The notes under the pieces: generated by a model
Told to the model about the DNA's origin: nothing
Databases searched by the model: none
The model's input: the letters and a program-made list of their open reading frames with translations, nothing else
Position numbers and translations under genes: made by a program
In this document: positions 10,471 to 20,890 of the stretch, one piece after another
How positions within the stretch are numbered: position 1 is the stretch's first letter
Layout of the letters: every line of letters begins with the position of its first letter
DNA from: Bemisia tabaci
Taxonomy: Eukaryota; Arthropoda; Insecta; Hemiptera; Aleyrodidae
Assembly (NCBI RefSeq): GCF_918797505.1
Contig: NC_092794.1
Coordinates: forward strand, 30,680,122-30,744,121
DNA: 64,000 nt
Direction of reading: 5' to 3'

Positions 10471-10732
10471 AGAGCTTGCGCACTCTAGGTATAGTTCATC
10501 GGCCTTAGTCGTGTAGACAAACAGCCACCGCTAAATGATGGGAAGATTACAACAACAGTAGAAACGGAAGTACAAAGGAAGAAACAAAGGAAGAAACGAA
10601 GAGAAACATCCATGCCACTCCACGGTGACAAGATCTGAGACCATCAAATCTTGCCACCGAGGCCGGGATTCGAACCCGGGACATCTAGGTCTGTGATCAG
10701 TTGCGCTAACCACTGGACCAACCGATGTCGGC
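10441..10732 (-). mobile_element. tRNA-derived SINE
   Basis: Read on the minus strand it begins CCGACATCGGTTGGTCCAG, contains an A-box-like GGTCCAGTGGTTAGCG and a perfect B box GGTTCGAATCC, then an unrelated body, and ends in a poly-A tail (poly-T 10439-10469 on the plus strand). A 12-bp target duplication GAATAGGTACTT flanks it (10429-10440 and 10733-10744). All of these are hallmarks of a Pol III SINE mobilised by a LINE. Confidence 0.92.
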
Positions 10733-12533
10733 GAATAGGTACTTAAATCGACTGAATCGTAAATCGGCAGAGCAAATTAAACTTAAGTTACTATCAGTTG
10801 CTTGACAATGGGTGACAGGCTCATACTTGTGTCCGTCGTCCAGAGTTTAAAGGTGGAAGCAGAAGGGAAAGTATTTACCTGTGTTTGATGAAATTGGGTG
10901 GTATAGGTGGATGCCGATGATATGAATCACGCAAAGAAGATCAAATATTGTTTTCATTTTCAAATTAACGGCGGACGTAACCGTTGTCTACTGGTCGGCT
11001 CGGTGAAATGAAAGAAAATTCAAAACATGCTGTTCCCCAAGTTGGATACCGGATAGTCGGGCGGTGGACCGTTCCACCTTATCTTTTCATCTGGGTTTCG
11101 TATGAAAATGAAAATCAGCCTCTAAATGTATTTAAGAACGCCAGTTTTTGTACTTTAATCCCATTGAAACATTCTGCTGATAATTCTCTTTGATAATTAT
11201 TTTGATAAATATATACGTCCCTGGAAGTATCGGCAAGGAACGTTTATTCCAGGAACACCTTGACAAGAGTTAGGTTATGTTATGATGTCTACATCCTCCT
11301 TGTTTATCTCATGTTTATCTCGCACATCTGTTCTTGTAAAACAGTTCTACTAGTTCTACATTGTTCTACATTTTTCTTTTACTCAAAAATTGGCACGATT
11401 AGTGAGTAATTTGTCATCATCACACCCTTGCGTATCTCAATTCAGTTTATTGGCATCTATCGATTCCAAGTATTCAAATTAAAAATTGGGAACTCTCTTC
11501 TTGCCCAAATAGTTTGCTGACTGTTACCTACTGCAAGACGACAGCTCTTTCACCCGTCCGTTCAATACTGACTTATAGAAAGGCATCCTCACTGCAAATC
11601 CTCTGCCATTCTCTTGAATTGGCTGGCTAATTTATTAGCGAGAACTTGAAACACCTCATACTTACCTAAAAATTTGACAAATCGCACATTTGCAGTGGTG
11701 CTGGTGTTGCACTTATTTCATCCCTTTTAAGACAACATATGGTTGTTAATTTTAAAATACTACAAGAGCTGAAACAAGAATGGACCGTTCTGCTTTTCAG
11801 ATGTGCCAACTTCCCATCCTACGTATATTCAGCGATATATCAGGTCATCCGTCAACATTCAACGGTGTGGGCGTGAGTTTAAAATTTTATTGACTGGTGT
11901 AATGTAATTCATTCAGCAGCTCAGACCTGTAAGTAGTAAAGTGGTTCATTTTTAAGTGTTTCCCGAAAGGAAAGGTCTAAGGAAGGTCCTCGTCTCTCCA
12001 GACGGAAGGGTCTTACTCTCACAAAAACTTGTTCTGCTAACAAATGGTGGTTTATTTATTATACTGTATTTTAATGTCTGTCTCTATTGACGGTCATTAA
12101 TTGCAAGTGGATAAATATGGTGATCTGTTTCTCGCTTTGTATTTTTGCAGATCGGCACTTCCAGGAACTTGGGATATCACATGTACAAGCGGGATCGAAG
12201 TTCCTGCGTCGAATGGTTTCCCGCAACCCGCCATACATAGCTAGGACGTTCTACCTAGAACGGTTTGCCGCAACCCGCGGTACACACTTATCAACGGCGG
12301 CACCGGGGAAATAGTTGCACTCCAGTTCTTGAATAGATAAATGCGTTTCCTCACGGATTCTACATCTCCTCCGCACGCGTTTGGCGTGCTCCTGCGTTGT
12401 TGATTAAACCGAGAGATACCCGGAAACTATGACCGTAAATTTTATCGCATAAATCGGCTGCTCGATCCAAAATCGTGTTTGAGAGTTGAGGATGATTCTG
12501 TTTCGGCGAGTGTCGCTGAGAAAAGATAGAGAC

Positions 12534-12697
12534 CAGTGGCGTGGCGTGCTTTGCGATGTATCGATTGATCTGCCATTTAAACCAATGGAAAAGGATCGAT
12601 AGACAGGGTGTTCGCAGCGAACACCTTAATAATCGATTCTTTACCATAGCTTCAAATGGAGAGATGTCGATAGTCGATCATTCACGCTACGCCACTA
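12534..12697. mobile_element. hAT MITE (CAGTGGCGTGGCGTG family), copy A
   Basis: 164-bp palindromic element, termini CAGTGGCGTGGCGTG and CACGCTACGCCACTA, with a perfect 8-bp target duplication ATAGAGAC (12526-12533 and 12698-12705). The centre has GGTGTTCGCAGCGAACACC, itself inverted. Related copies at 18454-18618 and 21858-22022. Confidence 0.93.
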
Positions 12698-12705
12698 ATA
12701 GAGAC

Positions 12706-13070
12706 TGATCGTAGAGAGGGGGAGGGGCGCGCAAGAAATCTTAAGCGCCAAAGTATTTCAATGAACTGATTTTATTTGATCAGAAGCTTAGGCTGTCTGA
12801 ATTTGCCGCTCTTTTCAAATGTTCAAAATTTTAAAGGACCACTAAACGTTAAACGTTCGAAATTGCGGCCATGATCTTTTTTACATAATAAACCATCGAA
12901 TGCAATCGAAAATATCTAACACAATTATGTAGTCATTAAATTGGCGTACTCATATATCTTAGGTTTTCTTTTATTTTCTGGGTTTTATTTTAAATTTATT
13001 ATTTTTATTTTGTTTAAGTCTTCATTGCCATTACAGATTTGCCGCTTTTATTTTCTAGGGGTAAAAGGTA
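12706..13070. other. No gene seen
   Basis: AT-rich sequence following the hAT MITE, with short unconvincing frames. Confidence 0.4.
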
Positions 13071-13074
13071 AAAT

Positions 13075-14840
13075 TGGAATCGGAATATTAAATTTTCGGC
13101 GTTCTTTTCATATCAAGGGAAAAACTTTATGAGGTACTCTCCAGTTTTCAGTTTTCGAATTGAGAATTTAAAATGACAAGGGCCAAAAAAAAAAAAATCG
13201 GCGGAAACTGCGAGTCAATCCGATCCCCCTGCCAAATGTTATCCGCCCAAAGTTTATCTGGGGGATCTGCACCTTTATTTCATAAGCCCTTGTCCCACGA
13301 TCAAATGAACTCATCAAACAGTCATCAAATGCAAGATGGCGACTGGTTTTCGCGCAAGTCTGCTATCAAAAGTTAGCGGGCCGTCAATGTTGATGAACCC
13401 GCCATCTTGCATTTGATGAGTTCATTTGATCGTGAGACGAGGGCTTTATTGTAGGTTCGACGGCTCATAGATAGACCGTTTCTCTTTTTAGAAAGTCCTT
13501 AGAAACTCCACATGTGACACTTAAATCTTCATTTGCCTCCACGTATCGGAGCCACCACGGGCCCCACCGGGGAGGGGGAGGGGTCTAATTCAATAAAAAA
13601 TTTCATTAAAATGCGAAGAGTCCGAAAGAGCTCCAATCTCCGAGCTACGGAATTAGCATCGAGTCCGAGTGCATCTTCTTGAAAATGTAATCTCGGAAGC
13701 GGCCTGTAAATTGACGGGAGAGGTTGTATTACTCTCAACCCCCTGTCCCCCTTTTTTTTCGTCTCAGAGCGGGGGAAATCAGGAAATTCACCTTAAATGG
13801 TGCCCGGAAATCTGTCATACTTGACGAGGGTCCCTTAAGAAACACGACTAGTTATTAGAATACCAGAAATACATGACGACCGCTCACTTTGGGGTCAAAA
13901 GTATCCACAAAACCCCCGCTGCCCTCCTAAATTGCACTTTTGAGGGTCAAGGCGTTGTAGTCTTTTTCCGTTGTTCGAGAATCGACGATGACTTCCACAG
14001 GATACGGCATTTTCGCAAATGAACTGATGAACGTCCGTGCCGATTCTTTCATTGAAAATGTCGTCCTTTGCCACGGGCCCCTTATTTTCCACGTTGACAA
14101 AGGAGAAACCCGGTAGCAATCGACTTAGTTCATGCCTGCAAGTAATGTCCAACTTGACGAAGACCCATGAAAAGTTGTGGCCTGTCGGAGGACCACAATC
14201 CTGGGACTGCCGCCCACTTTAGAGACAAAATCATCTATAAAACCGCCGCTGCCCCTCTGAATTTCCCGTGTGACTCTCTACAAATTCAAGGTTTTGTAGT
14301 CTTATTCCATTGCTCAGAGAATCTACGAGAACTGGTCCATCTCCTTGGAGTGGACGGCAGTCCAGGGATTGTGGTTCTTCGACTAGTCGACTCCGACTTA
14401 TCATGGGTCATCTTCAAGTTGGACATTACTTTAGTCCTTTTCTCTCAGGTCTCACCTTTGTCGGCGTAGAAAATAGGGAAAAGAAATGAGATTTTTCATG
14501 TAAAAATGGGCGCGAACGATCCTCAGTTTATTTACGAAAGGGCCGTATCTGGCGGAAGCCCTCGTTGATTTTCAGAGCAACGGAATAAGACTACCAAACA
14601 TTGAATTTGTTGAGAATCAAGAGTGAAATTTATGGGGGCAGCGTGGGTTTTATGGATGATTTCGTCCCTAAGTGGGCGGCAGTCCAGGGATTGCAGTCCT
14701 CCGACTAGTCACAACTTTTCAAGGGTCTTCTTCAAGTTTGACATTACTTTCGGGCATCATTTCAGTCTTTTTCTCCCGGGTCTCTCTTTTGTCGACGTAG
14801 AAAACAAAGGGAGATAGGTAGGGTGTCACTTATTTTTGAA
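13075..14840. repeat. Old, diverged copy of the long foldback family
   Basis: Follows the left arm of the foldback at 57907-59879 block by block: GAGGTACT near 13130, ACCGTTTCTCTTTT near 13470, TGCGAAGAGTC near 13612, GCTGCCCTCC near 13918, then inverted blocks such as GGGGGCAGCGTGGGTTTTAT from 14634 and GGGCGGCAGTCCAGGG from 14674. Much more decayed than the 58-kb copy, and interrupted by a MITE at about 13285-13443. Noncoding. Confidence 0.75.
13285..13443. mobile_element. MITE with TIR AGCCCTYGTCYCACGATC
   Basis: Left end AGCCCTTGTCCCACGATCAA and right end, in inverse, AGCCCTCGTCTCACGATCAA. Inner blocks ATGAACTCATCAAA and TGCAAGATGGCG are also inverted. It sits where the related foldback at about 58214 has uninterrupted sequence, so it is a later insertion. 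The target duplication is not clear (TTCAT versus TTTAT). Confidence 0.7.
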
Positions 14841-14899
14841 ATTTGAGGGAAGTTAATAAAATAAGGAACGTTTTTTTAAAAAAAAAAAAAAAAAATTAC

Positions 14900-15642
14900 C
14901 GACCTCTCAAGCGCCCTAAAGGACACACGTGTCAAAATTGGTATCTTGACAAAATCAGTGTCGTTTTACTACAGACATCATCCAAATTGCGGTGCTTTAG
15001 AAAAATAATTTCCGTTTGGTCGCATCCGTAGCCGGAAAGTCGGCCAGTTGAGTCTGGCCGAAAGAACGGCCAGTTGAGGCGCGGTAACCACCCTCCGACG
15101 CGCCTCTTAGACCTTGCAGTGAACTCGAGCCTCTTGCTGCCGACACAGGGTTGCGAATAATTCATCCCAGCTGGAAATTAACCTAACCTAACTCTTCGGA
15201 CCAAAATTTTGGTCATTTCACGGGATCTCTGAGGCTTTGGCCGTAAACTACCATTTTCAGGGGAAAGGTAAATCTGCTTACCGGGCGCGTCTGTGGGTTC
15301 GGCTCATTTTAGCATTGTCGACCCAATTTCGCCGGCTATTCCTGAAGCTTACATCTTTCTTTCTCATACAGACAGCTTGACACATGCGTCTAAACCTCTT
15401 GTTTTCGTTTTTTTAACGAAAGGATTAGTCTTCTTGAGGGAAAATATCCAAAACCATCGTTGAAGAGTTGCTTACAACCGTTCAGGACACTGTGTAGCCG
15501 GAGCTTTCATGTTTCAATCTCATTCTTGTCTTCAGTCCTCTTTTTAGACTAGAGAGTTGAGATCATGGTTTTTTTTTTTTTTTTTTTTAATTTTACGATT
15601 ACGAACCAAAGGCGCCCTTTAGGGCGCTTGAGAGATCGATAA
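14900..15642. mobile_element. TIR element, CTCTCAAGCGCCCTAAAGG termini
   Basis: GACCTCTCAAGCGCCCTAAA near 14903 is matched inverted by TTTAGGGCGCTTGAGAGATC near 15615. Poly-A stretches lie outside both ends. About 0.74 kb, no convincing coding frame. Confidence 0.6.
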
Positions 15643-16600
15643 AAAAAAAAATTTAATTTTTTGGAGAAAATTTTCCTTATTTTTTACATCTCATCAGCAC
15701 GTTTTGAGACCTGGGGAGCTGAAATTTTCTGAAATTTCAAAGATAAGGGACAATGAGGCTGAAATGGGTGTAAATAGGGGGGCGGCGGCCCTCCACACAA
15801 TTCTGCTCGGCCCCTTCCAAAAAAAATCAAGAGCCTTGAGGTAAAAGGCATAGGGAATGTAATAAAACCTAACAGTGTTACGTTTTGAATGAACTAAAAC
15901 CCACAGTAAGATATGATATGTTTAAAACAAGTCAGCAAAATTTCTGTCATCTGTAATATTTGATTCCATTCAATTTGCCATTGATAATGGCTCAAAAACT
16001 TTCTCGAGACGTTCCAATTTTCAAAAATTTGCCGGGGAGGCCTCCCAGTTCCCCCTTACCCCAAATTCTATATCCCCCTGTGTCCCCTCCCACAGAAAAT
16101 TCCTCGTTCCGCCCATGTAAGGGACACCCTAGGGAGGGGGAGAGATTTGACAAAGTCATTAATATTTTTCTTTCAGATTTTCAGACACTTTTAATCTAAT
16201 TACCAAGAAAATCCTCTAATAAATTAGAGGAGCAATATTGACAAAATTTCCCAGAAATTTGTGATATTCTAAAGGAAATTTGGCATCGTCTGAAGGCTCA
16301 TACGGCGGCTTTCCTTGGCAGTATTATATATTTTCAGGATTCAGGGGCGGTCTTTTTAACGGCAATTTGACACCAGTGGCTTTGATTTCGTTAAGTTATT
16401 ATTTGGCCCACTACACTCATCTGTCTGACCGATTCAGTGCAGTGCAGTGGCTGGACGTCCGCGTCGATATCGCATCGCGCCGATAGCGAAAGACGCGATC
16501 AATGCATGGGATGCCTGATTCCCCTGATCGCCGCGCGCCGCGACGACACCTATTTCTGTCCCCCACCAGAAACTCTGTTCATTCAAGAGCTGGTGCGCAA
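15643..16600. other. Noncoding, with a repeat end at about 16275-16325
   Basis: No gene seen. GGCATCGTCTGAAGGCTCAT and the following GGCGGCTTTCCTTGGCAG resemble the right end of the 252-bp element at 38560-38811 (GCAACGTCTGAAGGCTAATA, CTTAGCACGGCAG), so a remnant of that family ends here. Confidence 0.45.
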
Positions 16601-17189
16601 CCCATTCCGCGGGCCGCCGTAACTGTGTATGCCGGGTTGCGGGAAACCACTCGACGCAGGAACTTCGATCCCGCTTGTACGTCACTGCTTAGTGCCATTT
16701 GCTCTATACCTTTTGACGTTTCTTGTTATGTGTGAAAAGGACGTTGGGTAAAGAATCAATGGCTACCTTAATATCATCTATGATCGGAGTAAATTGTGAA
16801 ATTATTTAAGCTTTATTTTTATCTTATTCATTGCTGTCGAGCAATGGTCGATGATGTCGCATCCTTTGAAAAATGCATTTCTCTACTAGAAGTAAAAATA
16901 AAGTGAAAAATGGTGTTGTGTCTGTGCTTTTCTAAGACAGTGCTGTTCTGTATTGATCAGCTATTAAATCATGGTGCTAATTTTTTTCTTACGCTAAAGA
17001 GTGCTTAAGATTTTTTTACAACCCATCCGTAGCGTATTCAAGTGTTTCTCTGTACTTATACCAGTTCTAATTGGAAATTTGGATTCATTGTTGTCAAGTG
17101 GATTTTCCTGATCCAGTGGATTACTGATTTGAGCAAGTTGGTGAGTGGTTCTTGTTCATTTTCTATTCTATTGAGCATGTTTGCACAAC

Positions 17190-17326
17190 GTATGTCATCC
17201 GTTGTTACCTTGCATGATGCAAAAGTAGCTGGAGGATTCTCCTACACATGCGTAGTGGAAGATGATGAACACTCTGAGAATATTCTGACTTTAGCTGCTG
17301 ATCCAGAATCTTCTCTTAATCTCTAA
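17190..17326 (+). other. Unidentified 3' coding-like segment
   Basis: Open frame FAQRMSSVVTLHDAKVAGGF then SYTCVVEDDEHSENILTLAA and a stop, followed by an AATAAA near 17419. It lies just inside the right end of the 9-kb insertion, beyond the inverted repeat. It could be the last exon of a lost transposon gene or a captured fragment. No family recognised. Confidence 0.25.
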
Positions 17327-17656
17327 TACTAATTCCTTTTACAAGTTGATTAAGTAACATTTATTGTTTATTTATATGATCATTTTATAACGAAGTTATG
17401 TTCGTTACTTAAGAAAATAAATTTTTTTTAATAAATTCCGTGTATAACCTTTATAATTAATTTATATAAAATTTATTTGTAAAAATGTTTTATGTAATCG
17501 TTATACTTCAAGTTATAAATTTTTTATATAAATACGTTCTTTATATATATTTTATGTAACCGTTATACTTTTATTATACATTTTTTATATGATTACGCTC
17601 TTTATATAACAGTTATACTTCGTTTATATACTGTGAAAGTAGCTCTGCTACTAGGG

Positions 17657-18453
17657 AAGCGAGATTACGGTAACTACAGAGGTACATCGGTCACAGGAAC
17701 CTTGGGCAAGGTCCACGGTTAAATTCTCAAGGGCAAAAGTTGAAGAGGTTTTGAGCAGCCAGGAAGCCGAGGAACAGACTGGTTTTAGAGCGGGTGGTTC
17801 TACCGTCGACCATTTGTTCACCATTACCCCGGTCATCGAGAAGAAAAGGGCGGTCAGCCAGGAGCTGCACTTGGTGTTTGTGGATCTTCAGAAAGCTTAT
17901 GACAACGTGTCGTTGGTGAAGTTTTGGGAAGCCTTGGAAAAAAATGGTTTTAGCAAAGGACTTGTGGGGGCAATTAAATCATTTTATAACGGAACGACAG
18001 CAAGAGTTAAATCTCGTGGTGAATTGTCCGGAGGTTTCTTCGTCACAAAAGGGCTAAAACAGGGCTGCTGTTTGTCACCAACACTATTTAAGGTATACCT
18101 AGAGCACGTGTTCAAGGAATGGAAAAATAAGGTTGCGGGGATGGGCGTTCCACTCCTTGATGGGCAGAACCTTTATACTCTATGCTTTGCCGATGACCAG
18201 ATCGTAGTAGCTCGAGATGTAGAAGATGCAGATTACATGGCGCGGAAGTTGGTCGAAGAATATCGGAAATGGGGCATGGGTGTTAGTGTGTCCAAGACAT
18301 AGAAGCTGTTCGTGGGAGCAGCGCATCAACGGCAAAGCATAGAGCTTGAGGATGGACGGCGCATCGAAGAGTGTGACGAATATGAGTATCTCGGTGTCTG
18401 GCTAGATCAGGATGGAAGGATGGATAGGGCGATTAAGGACAGGATCATCCAGG
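17657..18453 (+). pseudogene. LINE reverse transcriptase fragment 2 (catalytic palm)
   Basis: Reads EEQTGFRAGGSTVDHLFTI, LVFVDLQKAYDNVSLVKFW (motif A with the first catalytic aspartate), GLKQGCCLSPTLFKVYLE (motif B) and LYTLCFADDQIVVA (motif C, FADD). An in-frame TAG at 18300 follows VSVSKT, then ELEDGRRIEECDEYEYLGVW. At 18454 a hAT MITE interrupts it. The catalytic aspartates are present but the stop codons make it inactive. Confidence 0.9.
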
Positions 18454-18618
18454 CAGTTGCGTGGCGTGCTATGCGATATATCGATTGTTATGTCATTTAA
18501 ACCTATGGAAAAGGATCGATAAACAGGGTGTCCGCAGCGAACACCTTAATAATCGATTCTTTACCATAGGTTTAAATGGCAGAATAATTGATACATCGCA
18601 ATTCACGCCACGCCACTG
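18454..18618. mobile_element. hAT MITE (CAGTGGCGTGGCGTG family), copy B
   Basis: 165-bp palindromic element starting CAGTTGCGTGGCGTG (one change) and ending CACGCCACGCCACTG, with a perfect 8-bp duplication CATCCAGG (18446-18453 and 18619-18626) created inside the LINE coding sequence. Confidence 0.94.
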
Positions 18619-19117
18619 CATCCAGGGCAGGAGAGCCATCGCGATGCGGAACGGGGTGCTCTGGGATCAGAGAATTTCAAAGGCAAACAGGCACCTGATA
18701 TATGACGCCATCGTTAAAAGTGTCTGGTAGTGAAGTGTGGCCTTTGACGAAAAGAAAGCAAGAAATGTTGAGGGAACTGAAATGGATTTTTGGCGGCGAT
18801 CTGCCGGCATTTCGAGACGGGACCGTGTCCGTACTGAGAGAATTCGCCAGGTAATGAAGGTTGAAAATGATATCGTGCACGACGTCATGTCCAACCAGTT
18901 ATACTGGTACGGACATGTGCAAAGAATGTCGGAGGAGAGGTTACAACAACCCAGGCCTACAGGTGGTAGGTACCCAATCCAAACAAGTTTTGGATTGGGT
19001 ACCTACCACCTGGGAAGAGGCGACGGGGACGTCCCGTAAAGGCGAGGCGGCAGGGCGTTGACGAAGAGATGTTGCGAGGTCAGTTGCCCGATAACCTCTG
19101 GGAAGACAGGCATATCG
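18619..19117 (+). pseudogene. LINE C-terminal region
   Basis: Continues as GRRAIAMRNGVLWDQRISK, then MDFWRRSAGISRRDRVRTER and NQLYWYGHVQRMSEERLQQP, a C-terminal block common in insect LINE ORF2 proteins. Two adjacent stops follow SVW near 18728. A perfect hairpin is embedded at 18960-19012. The 3' end merges with an inverted-repeat element at about 19118. Confidence 0.8.
18960..19012. repeat. Perfect 24-bp hairpin
   Basis: The stem CAGGTGGTAGGTACCCAATC... (18960-18983) is the exact reverse complement of 18989-19012, with a 5-nt loop. It lies within the LINE C-terminal sequence. Confidence 0.9.
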
Positions 19118-19366
19118 ACGGTGAAAGTCGGCAATCAAATAACTCGTTTGCGGTGTCTGAAAATCTCCGCCTCTATATCATTTTTTTAGAGGAGAACAAA
19201 TTGATATTATTTCTTGAAGTTTTTGCAGAATTTTCTTCGCATTGAGAAGAAAAATCATGACAGTTTTAAGGAATTGCCGTTGAGTAGGTTTCCATTTAAA
19301 AAATAAAGTATGACAGGAAGTCTGCGACGTCGCAAACCGAGTTATTTGATTGCTGACTTTCACCGT
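19118..19366. mobile_element. Inverted-repeat element, copy 1
   Basis: GACGGTGAAAGTCGGCAATC at the left is matched inverted at the right end (GATTGCTGACTTTCACCGTC). The interior shares AGGAGAACAAA, a GAAGTTTT...CAGAATTT block and GTCGCAAACCGAG with the element at 19798-20060. Noncoding, followed by an AT microsatellite. Confidence 0.7.
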
Positions 19367-19371
19367 CTATA

Positions 19372-19415
<44 letters not shown>

Positions 19416-19416
19416 T
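19367..19416. repeat. (TA)n microsatellite
   Basis: About 50 bp of alternating TA with one CA interruption. Confidence 0.95.
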
Positions 19417-19471
19417 CGAAAAATAGAAAAATAAGGATTAATAGGTACATCTAATGACAGTGAATACTTAC

Positions 19472-19564
19472 TTTATTAAGATAAACTAGACCAACATTTT
19501 TACCAAAGGCGTCTTCTTTTTCTTGAACCAAATGTTCTATCACATCCTCTGTCAGCCTTAACAA
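19472..19564 (-). CDS. RhoGEF gene exon: DH domain, second helix region
   Basis: 93-bp exon, phase 0 at both ends, bordered by a strong acceptor (GCTTCTTTTCCAG) and donor GTAAGTATT. It reads LLRLTEDVIEHLVQEKEDAF then GKNVGLVYLNK. It follows the upstream exon (ending LFQNSQE) without a phase change, giving LFQNSQELLRLTEDVIEHLV, the pattern of Dbl-homology helices (LFxNIxExLxL...). DH domains catalyse GDP release from Rho-family GTPases. The next exon, with the rest of DH, is not found below 19472 and must lie before the window. Confidence 0.8.
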
Positions 19565-19797
19565 CTGGAAAAGAAGCAAGAACCGCAATTTCATTCTGGT
19601 GCTCAAGAGATAAATAAGCATTATCGTCGAGGTAAGTATTATGATCATTTTTGTCTCTACAACTAACGTTTTTAATATTTTGCATGTTGAAATCAAAACA
19701 TCAGTAGGATATACTAGAGTTTCAATGGTTGTGAGTTGGAACATGAAATTTTTTTGAAAATATCTGCGTATAGGTAATCCCTTTACAGAAAGGGGAT

Positions 19798-20060
19798 ATA
19801 AGTCGACAATGAAACTACCAAACCTCGTATCTCGTTAGCGGTGTTTAAAAAGCTCAACTCCTGTTCTATTTTTGTGGAGGAGAACAAACCAATACTTATC
19901 ATTCATTGAAGTTTTCACAGAATTTGCCTGACACTGGGAGGAAAAATCAAGGAAGTTTTCAATTAATGACGTTAGGTAAGTGGTTTTCCATATGAAAAAT
20001 CAAGAATGACAGGAAATTTACGATGTCGCAAACCGAGATACGTGGTCTAGTTTCACCTAT
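19798..20060. mobile_element. Inverted-repeat element, copy 2 (diverged ends)
   Basis: Shares the core of 19118-19366 (CTCGTTAGCGGTGT, GGAGGAGAACAAA, GTCGCAAACCGAGA), but the outer inverted arms differ: AATGAAACTACCAAACC at left, TGGTCTAGTTTCACC at right. No coding sequence. Confidence 0.6.
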
Positions 20061-20115
20061 AATATAATTAATCCATTTATAATTGCCTCTCGAATTTAAG
20101 CCCTTTACATCATTT

Positions 20116-20890
20116 ACAGGGTGTCCCAAAAGTCCGTAACTTCCCTCGTAACTTTTGAACGATTAGAGATAGAAAAAGGAAACTTTGGGAATGTTTCGAT
20201 CTTGAAGGGGACCATCTTCTAGGGGGGTACAAATTTTTTCGTCCCCCCCCCCCCAACTTTTTTTTCAAATGGTGACCTCTATCTTGTGATACATCATTAA
20301 AAAGAACATAAAAAACTAAGCATTTTGGCGCAAATTGCAAATCAATATCTTAATTTTTGACCGAGTTATGATAGGTCAAAGGTCAAATTTGACCTACTTT
20401 CAAAAAATCATAACTCCGGTTCAAATTAACGTAAAGAAAAATATGATACGGGAAAATTTACCAAATCGTAAGCACTTTTAAATAAAAATCACAGAAATGA
20501 GTTGAAACTAATTTGAAGGGGGGTTTCGGACCCCCAAATACGTCATTTAGAAGGTCATACGATATTCTCGCGAAATGAGCCAATTTCCCCCTAATTTTCC
20601 TCAACATTATCTTAGTAAGTTCAAAATTAGTTCAACATTGCGTTGTCAAGTCCCCAAACGAGCAAAGTTCAAAAAACGAAATTTAAGGCGATTCAATTCA
20701 ACCATTGAAATTCCACTTTTTTTTAAAACTTTGTTCGGAATTTGGGGACTTAAAAACTTAATATTGAACTAATTTTGAACTTACTAAGATATTTTTGAGG
20801 AAAAGTAAAGGGAAATTGGCTCAATTTGCGAGAAATTCGTAAGACCTTTAAAATGACGTATTCGGGGGTCCGAACCCCCCTTTAAATTAG
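20116..20890. repeat. Foldback-family copy, right arm truncated
   Basis: Begins ACAGGGTGTCCCAAAAGTCC and carries the conserved block TTGTGATACATCATTAAAAA ... TTTTGGCGCAAATTGC (20284-20340) shared with the copies at 45.7 and 58.1 kb. The segment 20540-20650 (GAGCCAATTTCCCCCTAATT, ACTAATTTTGAACTTACTA type) is inverted at about 20770-20880, with its centre near 20700. The outer right arm is missing. Confidence 0.65.

Larger units (their letters stand above)
9102..17190. repeat. Three-way inverted-repeat system (A-B...B'-C...C'-A')
   Basis: A (9102-9612) is inverted at A' (16677-17190). B (9613-about 10112) is inverted at B' (about 11778-12182). C (12187-about 12240) is inverted at C' (about 16622-16676). 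All three junctions fall on the same GTAC (9609-9612, 12183-12186, 16677-16680). As single strand the segment would fold into a three-way junction. Loop 1 holds a SINE, loop 2 a hAT MITE, a foldback and a TIR element. B has about 100 bp near 9900-10000 that B' lacks. Confidence 0.8.
8643..17656. mobile_element. 9-kb insertion with 12-bp TIRs CCCTAGTAGCAG
   Basis: The LINE stops at 8642 and resumes at 17657. The insert begins CCCTAGTAGCAG and ends CTGCTACTAGGG. The flanks read ...AGTAA and AAGCGA, against AGTAAGCGA expected from the LINE, so AA appears duplicated. Both subterminal regions are AT-rich with repeated ATAACGGTTA/GTAACCGTTATA motifs, a pattern typical of transposase-binding arrays. 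The interior holds a SINE, a hAT MITE, a foldback, a TIR element and a three-way set of inverted repeats. No transposase could be recognised, so it is either a non-autonomous element enlarged by insertions or an unfamiliar family. Confidence 0.65.
766..19117 (+). mobile_element. RTE-like non-LTR retrotransposon, 5'-truncated and split by nested insertions
   Basis: LINE coding fragments occur in the right order and on the same strand: endonuclease (791-865, 1317-1404), linker (2253-2367, 6240-6730), reverse transcriptase (8328-8642, 17657-18453) and C-terminal region (18619-about 19117). Each break coincides with a separate insertion, and several have clear target duplications. The second copy at 25109-27650 serves as the uninterrupted reference and shows that the pieces join. 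Host for the insertions at 866-1316, 1405-2252, 2368-6234, 6731-8327, 8643-17656 and 18454-18618. In-frame stops and frameshifts show it is dead. Assignment to the RTE clade rests on the APE endonuclease plus an RT with FADD box and is an inference. Confidence 0.85.

Noticed and set aside
10984..11193. 69-codon frame in the first loop of the 9-kb insertion
   Set aside because: No motif; neither it nor neighbouring frames resemble a transposase.
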